Positions 60,937 through 64,000 of a DNA stretch of 64,000 nucleotides are shown here, piece by piece. Under the pieces are notes generated by a model that made no database searches, was not told the origin of the DNA, and saw nothing but the letters and a program-made list of their open reading frames with translations. Positions within the stretch are counted from its first letter, which is position 1. Each line of letters opens with the position of its first letter. The position numbers were made by a program, and so were the translations under genes. Origin of the DNA: Methylosinus sp. LW4 (GTDB taxonomy: Bacteria > Pseudomonadota > Alphaproteobacteria > Rhizobiales > Beijerinckiaceae); NCBI RefSeq assembly GCF_000379125.1, contig NZ_KB900626.1:1645748-1709747 (forward strand), written 5' to 3'.

Positions 60937-62133
60937 ATGAACCAATCCCACGAAGCACTTACGGCGCCCGCGACCGCGCGCCGTCGGTCCAAGCCCGCGG
61001 CCAAGGCCGCGTCGGCGATCGCGCTCGCGGTCTGCTGCCTGTTGGGGGAACAGGCGGCGCAAGCGCGTGTGGTGATCCCGTTGGGCGATGACGATCAATG
61101 GGTCAGCGTCGGTTTCGGCCTGCGGCCCTTCTTCAGCGACGTCACCCGCAATCACGCTGCCGGGACCAATCCAGACCGCGTCGACCTCGAGAGCTTCCGC
61201 GTGTTCTCGTCCGCCTCTTTCAATCAATATCTGAAGGCGACCTTCAACACGCAGATCGACAACAACAACTCGATGCAGGTGATCGACGGCATCGGACAGT
61301 TCGAGCCGATGGACGAGATCAATGTCTGGGGCGGCCGCATGCTGCCGCCGAGCGACCGCGCCAATCTCGACGGTCCCTATTATCTCCTCGGCTGGTCCTA
61401 TCCCGGCGTCGTCTCCCGCTATCCGGGGCGCGCCGCCGGCCGCCTCGACGGCGGCGCCGTCTGGGGCAAATTGTTCGACAAGCGCCTCGTCTATGTCTTC
61501 GGCGCCTATAGCGGCCACAACGACATCGTCGGCGCATCGAACACCTCGGGAAATCCCCTGTTCGCCGGCCGCGTGACCTATAATTTCCTCGATCCCGATC
61601 CGGCCCCCGCCTATTACACCGGCAGCACCTATTACGGCTCCGCCGATATTCTGGCGCTCGGCTTCGCCGTGCAGCATCAGCAGGACGGCGTCGGCACCCA
61701 GTTCCGCCGCGGCGACTTCACCGCCTGGAACGCCGATCTGCTGTTCGAGAAGAAGCTCGGCGAATTCGGCGTGGCGACCTTCGAAGGCGCTTATTATCGG
61801 TACTACACGCAAGGCGTGGCCGATGTGGCGACCAACTTCAACAACGCTCGCTCGACCGATCTCGTCGGCGGCATTCGCCCCGGCGAGGCCTTCATGCTCG
61901 GCGCCGGCTATCTCACGCCCTTCACCGTCGGCTGGGGCAAGCTGCAGCCTTACTTCCGCTACCAGCAGTTCCGCGACACGCTCGCGACGACGGTTGAGCG
62001 CCAATACGACATGGGCGTCACCTATGTCATCAACGGCCATGATCTGCGCATCACGGCCAATTACGCCATCAACCAATTCACCGCGCGCAAGGACATCGAC
62101 AAGTTCATCCTCGGCCTTCAGGTCCAGTTCTGA
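60937..62133 (+). CDS. outer-membrane porin-like protein (FmdC-like)
   Basis: A 398-residue exported protein. An N-terminal basic region and signal peptide (IALAVCCLLGEQAAQARV, cleavage near residue 44) are followed by a beta-barrel pattern with alternating aromatic strands (LKATFNTQIDNNNSMQVI, YYLLGWSYPGVVSRYPG, LQPYFRYQQF), ending in a C-terminal phenylalanine (LGLQVQF) as outer-membrane barrels do. Porins of this type precede urea/short-amide ABC transporter genes in methylotrophs (FmdC of the fmd operon). It heads the operon ahead of urtA. GAGGGGGACAG precedes the ATG. Confidence 0.85.
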   Translation: MNQSHEALTAPATARRRSKPAAKAASAIALAVCCLLGEQAAQARVVIPLGDDDQWVSVGFGLRPFFSDVTRNHAAGTNPDRVDLESFRVFSSASFNQYLKATFNTQIDNNNSMQVIDGIGQFEPMDEINVWGGRMLPPSDRANLDGPYYLLGWSYPGVVSRYPGRAAGRLDGGAVWGKLFDKRLVYVFGAYSGHNDIVGASNTSGNPLFAGRVTYNFLDPDPAPAYYTGSTYYGSADILALGFAVQHQQDGVGTQFRRGDFTAWNADLLFEKKLGEFGVATFEGAYYRYYTQGVADVATNFNNARSTDLVGGIRPGEAFMLGAGYLTPFTVGWGKLQPYFRYQQFRDTLATTVERQYDMGVTYVINGHDLRITANYAINQFTARKDIDKFILGLQVQF

Positions 62134-62170
62134 CCGCGGCGGGATCCTATTCGATCTGGGAGAGAGACGA

Positions 62171-63445
62171 ATGAAACGTAGAGTTATGGTGAAGAGCCTC
62201 GGCATGCTCGCCGCAGGCGCGTTGCTCGCGTCGACCGCGCTGGTTCCGGCGCGCGCGGAAGATAAGGGACCGATCAAGGTCGGCATTCTGCATTCTCTCT
62301 CCGGCACCATGGCCATCAGCGAAACCGTGCTCAAGGACACGGCGCTGATGGCGATAGAGGAGATCAACGCCAAGGGCGGCGTGCTCGGCCGCAAGCTCGA
62401 GCCCGTCGTCGTCGATCCGGCCTCCAACTGGCCGCTCTTCGCTGAAAAGGCGCGCCAGCTGCTCGCCACCGACAAGGTCGCCGTCGTTTTCGGCTGCTGG
62501 ACCTCGGTGTCGCGCAAATCCGTTCTGCCCGTGTTCAAGGAGCTGAACGGCCTCTTGTTCTATCCGGTGCAATATGAGGGCGAGGAGCTCGAGAAGAACG
62601 TCTTCTACACGGGCGCCGCGCCGAACCAGCAGGCCATTCCCGCGGTCGAATATCTGATGAGCAAGGCGGGCGGCGGCGCCAAACGCTTCGTGCTGCTCGG
62701 CACCGATTACGTCTATCCGCGCACGACCAATAAGATTCTGCGCGCCTTCCTCCATTCCAAGGGCGTCGCCGACGCCGACATAATGGAGGAATACACGCCC
62801 TTCGGTCACAGCGATTATCAGACGATCGTCGCCAACATCAAGAAATTCGCCTCCGGCGGCAAGACGGCGGTGGTCTCCACGATCAATGGCGACTCCAACG
62901 TGCCTTTCTACAAGGAGCTGGGCAACGCCGGGCTCAAGGCGACGGAAGTTCCTGTCGTCGCCTTCTCGGTCGGCGAGGAGGAGCTGCGCGGCGTCGACGC
63001 CAAGCCGCTCGTCGGCCATCTCGCGGCGTGGAATTATTTCATGTCGCTGAAGAACCCCGCCAATACGGAGTTCAAGAAGAAATGGGCCGCCTACGCCAAG
63101 GCGCATGGCGTCGCCAACGCCGACAAGCCGCTCACCAATGATCCGATGGAGGCCACTTACATCGGCGTCAATCTGTGGAAGCAGGCGGTCGAGAAGGCCA
63201 AGACCACCGATGTCGACAAGGTGATCGCCGCCGTCGGCGGTCAGAAGCTCGAGGCCCCATCGGGCTTCACCGCCGAGATGGATGCGAAGAACCACCATCT
63301 CCACAAGCCGGTGTTCATCGGCGAGGTGAAGGCGGACGGCCAGTTCAATGTCGTGTGGAAGACGCAAGGCCCGGTGCGCGCGCAGCCCTGGAGCCCCTTC
63401 ATTCCCGGCAATGACAAGAAAAAGGACGAGCCGGACACGCATTGA
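62171..63445 (+). CDS. urtA: urea ABC transporter substrate-binding protein
   Basis: A 424-residue periplasmic binding protein. A signal peptide (MLAAGALLASTALVPARAE) is followed by IKVGILHSLSGTMAISETVL, VVFGCWTSVSRKSVLPVFKE, LLFYPVQYEGEELEKNVFYT, GDSNVPFYKELG and TNDPMEATYIGVNLWKQAVE, which are UrtA/FmdD hallmarks. It delivers urea or short-chain amides to the UrtBCDE permease. It lies 37 bases after the porin gene and upstream of urtB. Confidence 0.95.
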   Translation: MKRRVMVKSLGMLAAGALLASTALVPARAEDKGPIKVGILHSLSGTMAISETVLKDTALMAIEEINAKGGVLGRKLEPVVVDPASNWPLFAEKARQLLATDKVAVVFGCWTSVSRKSVLPVFKELNGLLFYPVQYEGEELEKNVFYTGAAPNQQAIPAVEYLMSKAGGGAKRFVLLGTDYVYPRTTNKILRAFLHSKGVADADIMEEYTPFGHSDYQTIVANIKKFASGGKTAVVSTINGDSNVPFYKELGNAGLKATEVPVVAFSVGEEELRGVDAKPLVGHLAAWNYFMSLKNPANTEFKKKWAAYAKAHGVANADKPLTNDPMEATYIGVNLWKQAVEKAKTTDVDKVIAAVGGQKLEAPSGFTAEMDAKNHHLHKPVFIGEVKADGQFNVVWKTQGPVRAQPWSPFIPGNDKKKDEPDTH

Positions 63446-63455
63446 CAAGACTGGC

Positions 63456-63480
63456 GGGCGGCCCGGCGATCGGGCCGCCC
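63456..63480 (+). terminator. strong hairpin between urtA and urtB
   Basis: A perfect 9-bp GC stem, GGGCGGCCC (63456-63464) with GGGCCGCCC (63472-63480), has a 7-base loop and no U-tract. In ABC operons such hairpins after the binding-protein gene raise its expression over the permease genes by mRNA protection or partial termination. Confidence 0.5.
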
Positions 63481-63515
63481 GATGCGGCTTTGAATGGGAG
63501 CGTTGACACTTGCGT

Positions 63516-64000
63516 ATGCTCAGACTGATCGTCGGCCTGCTGCTGGCGATGTCCGTCGCGCCGGCCATGGCGCTCGACCGCGAGACCATCGCCCAGCTGA
63601 CCGGCGGCGATCCCGACGAGCAGCACAAGGCGCTCGACGCCGCCGCCGCGCGCGGCGATCTCTCCGCCATCCCCTTTCTGCGCGATCTCCTCGCCGACCG
63701 CGTGAAGCTCTCCGGCGACAAGGCGTTCATCGTCGATGACGACAAGGCCGTGGACGCGCTGGAGCGCACGCCCGCCGAGCTTCCCGCCGACGCAGAGGAC
63801 GCGTCGACCAGCAATAGCCTGCGTCTCGCGATCGAGGAGACGATCGCGCTGATCGAGCTCGCTTCGCCCGATCACGCCGCCCGCCTCGAGGCGGTGAAGC
63901 GGCTGCAGAGCGCCGAGCTCGACGAGAGCCGCGTCTCGCTGCTCGCCAAAGCAGAGCAAAAGGAGCGCGACGCCAGCGTGCGCGACGCACTGCGCCAGAT
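63516..64000 (+). CDS. urtB: urea ABC transporter permease UrtB, 5' part
   Basis: The frame is open to the end of the window, so the gene is cut; about 161 residues are visible. A signal peptide (MLRLIVGLLLAMSVAPAMAL) is followed by the helical periplasmic domain of UrtB (DRETIAQLTGGDPDEQHKAL, IPFLRDLLADRVKL, NSLRLAIEETIALIELASPD), before the permease helices that must lie outside. An in-frame TTG at 63510 lies closer to the GGGAG ribosome-binding site and could be the true start. Position after urtA supports the call. Confidence 0.85.
   Translation, partial: MLRLIVGLLLAMSVAPAMALDRETIAQLTGGDPDEQHKALDAAAARGDLSAIPFLRDLLADRVKLSGDKAFIVDDDKAVDALERTPAELPADAEDASTSNSLRLAIEETIALIELASPDHAARLEAVKRLQSAELDESRVSLLAKAEQKERDASVRDALRQ

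Overview
The window is GC-rich, about two thirds G+C apart from one AT-richer island. It reads as the chromosome of an alphaproteobacterium, most likely a Hyphomicrobiales (Rhizobiales) methylotroph or type II methanotroph such as Methylosinus or Methylocystis. Pointers are an MxaD-like protein paired with a PQQ-associated type beta-propeller, mitochondrial-type complex I accessory homologues (NDUFA12, NDUFAF5-like), a DUF2155 protein, an FmdC-like porin next to urtA, and a B12-dependent ribonucleotide reductase with paired NrdR boxes. The genus is an inference from gene content.

Layout. 1-4.1 kb: end of a Tad-pilus TadE/G-like gene, phosphomannomutase/phosphoglucomutase, a cytochrome b561 and a DUF4261 protein. 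4.2-7.5 kb: a tightly coupled minus-strand operon of an MDR dehydrogenase, a degenerate 6-pyruvoyl/6-carboxytetrahydropterin synthase homologue, a GT4 glycosyltransferase and a SAM methyltransferase, divergent from the glucan glucosyltransferase opgH. 9.7-14.5 kb: cupin, CoA-transferase with an extra C-terminal domain, aat, DUF2155 and NDUFA12. 14.8-19 kb: lone pstS with a candidate Pho box, a flavin monooxygenase, and the beta-propeller/mxaD pair. 19.2-25.1 kb: NrdR boxes and nrdJ, then a cfa/stress-protein operon. 25.2-31.4 kb: a possible sRNA, a polyprenyl-phosphate sugar transferase, a DAO-family oxidase, ilvD, and three tandem copies of a roughly 237-bp palindromic repeat abutting a GIY-YIG nuclease gene.

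31.4-48.5 kb is mostly housekeeping: rlmJ, RNase T2, SH3-like and GDSL proteins, two L,D-transpeptidases, gltD without gltB, ilvE divergent from a MarR / response regulator / histidine kinase cassette, two proteins with His-rich tails (esterase and TetR), proC, and an NDUFAF5-like methyltransferase. 48.1-53.5 kb: a chagasin-type inhibitor coupled to a UGT-like glycosyltransferase, rlmN, dsbB/dedA, tRNA-Leu(CAA) and slyX. 53.8-56.0 kb: an AT-richer, probably acquired gene for a three-domain FkbH-like protein.

56.1-64 kb looks like one functional module for urea or short-amide uptake. A small secreted protein, an NCS1-permease/hybrid histidine kinase fusion and a LuxR-type response regulator form one operon. 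It diverges from an outer-membrane porin, urtA and the start of urtB. A perfect inverted repeat lies between the two transcription units. The most unusual items are this transporter-sensor module, the pterin-like/glycosyltransferase operon with a synthase lacking its catalytic residues, the palindrome array with embedded GIY-YIG nuclease, and the FkbH-SGNH fusion.
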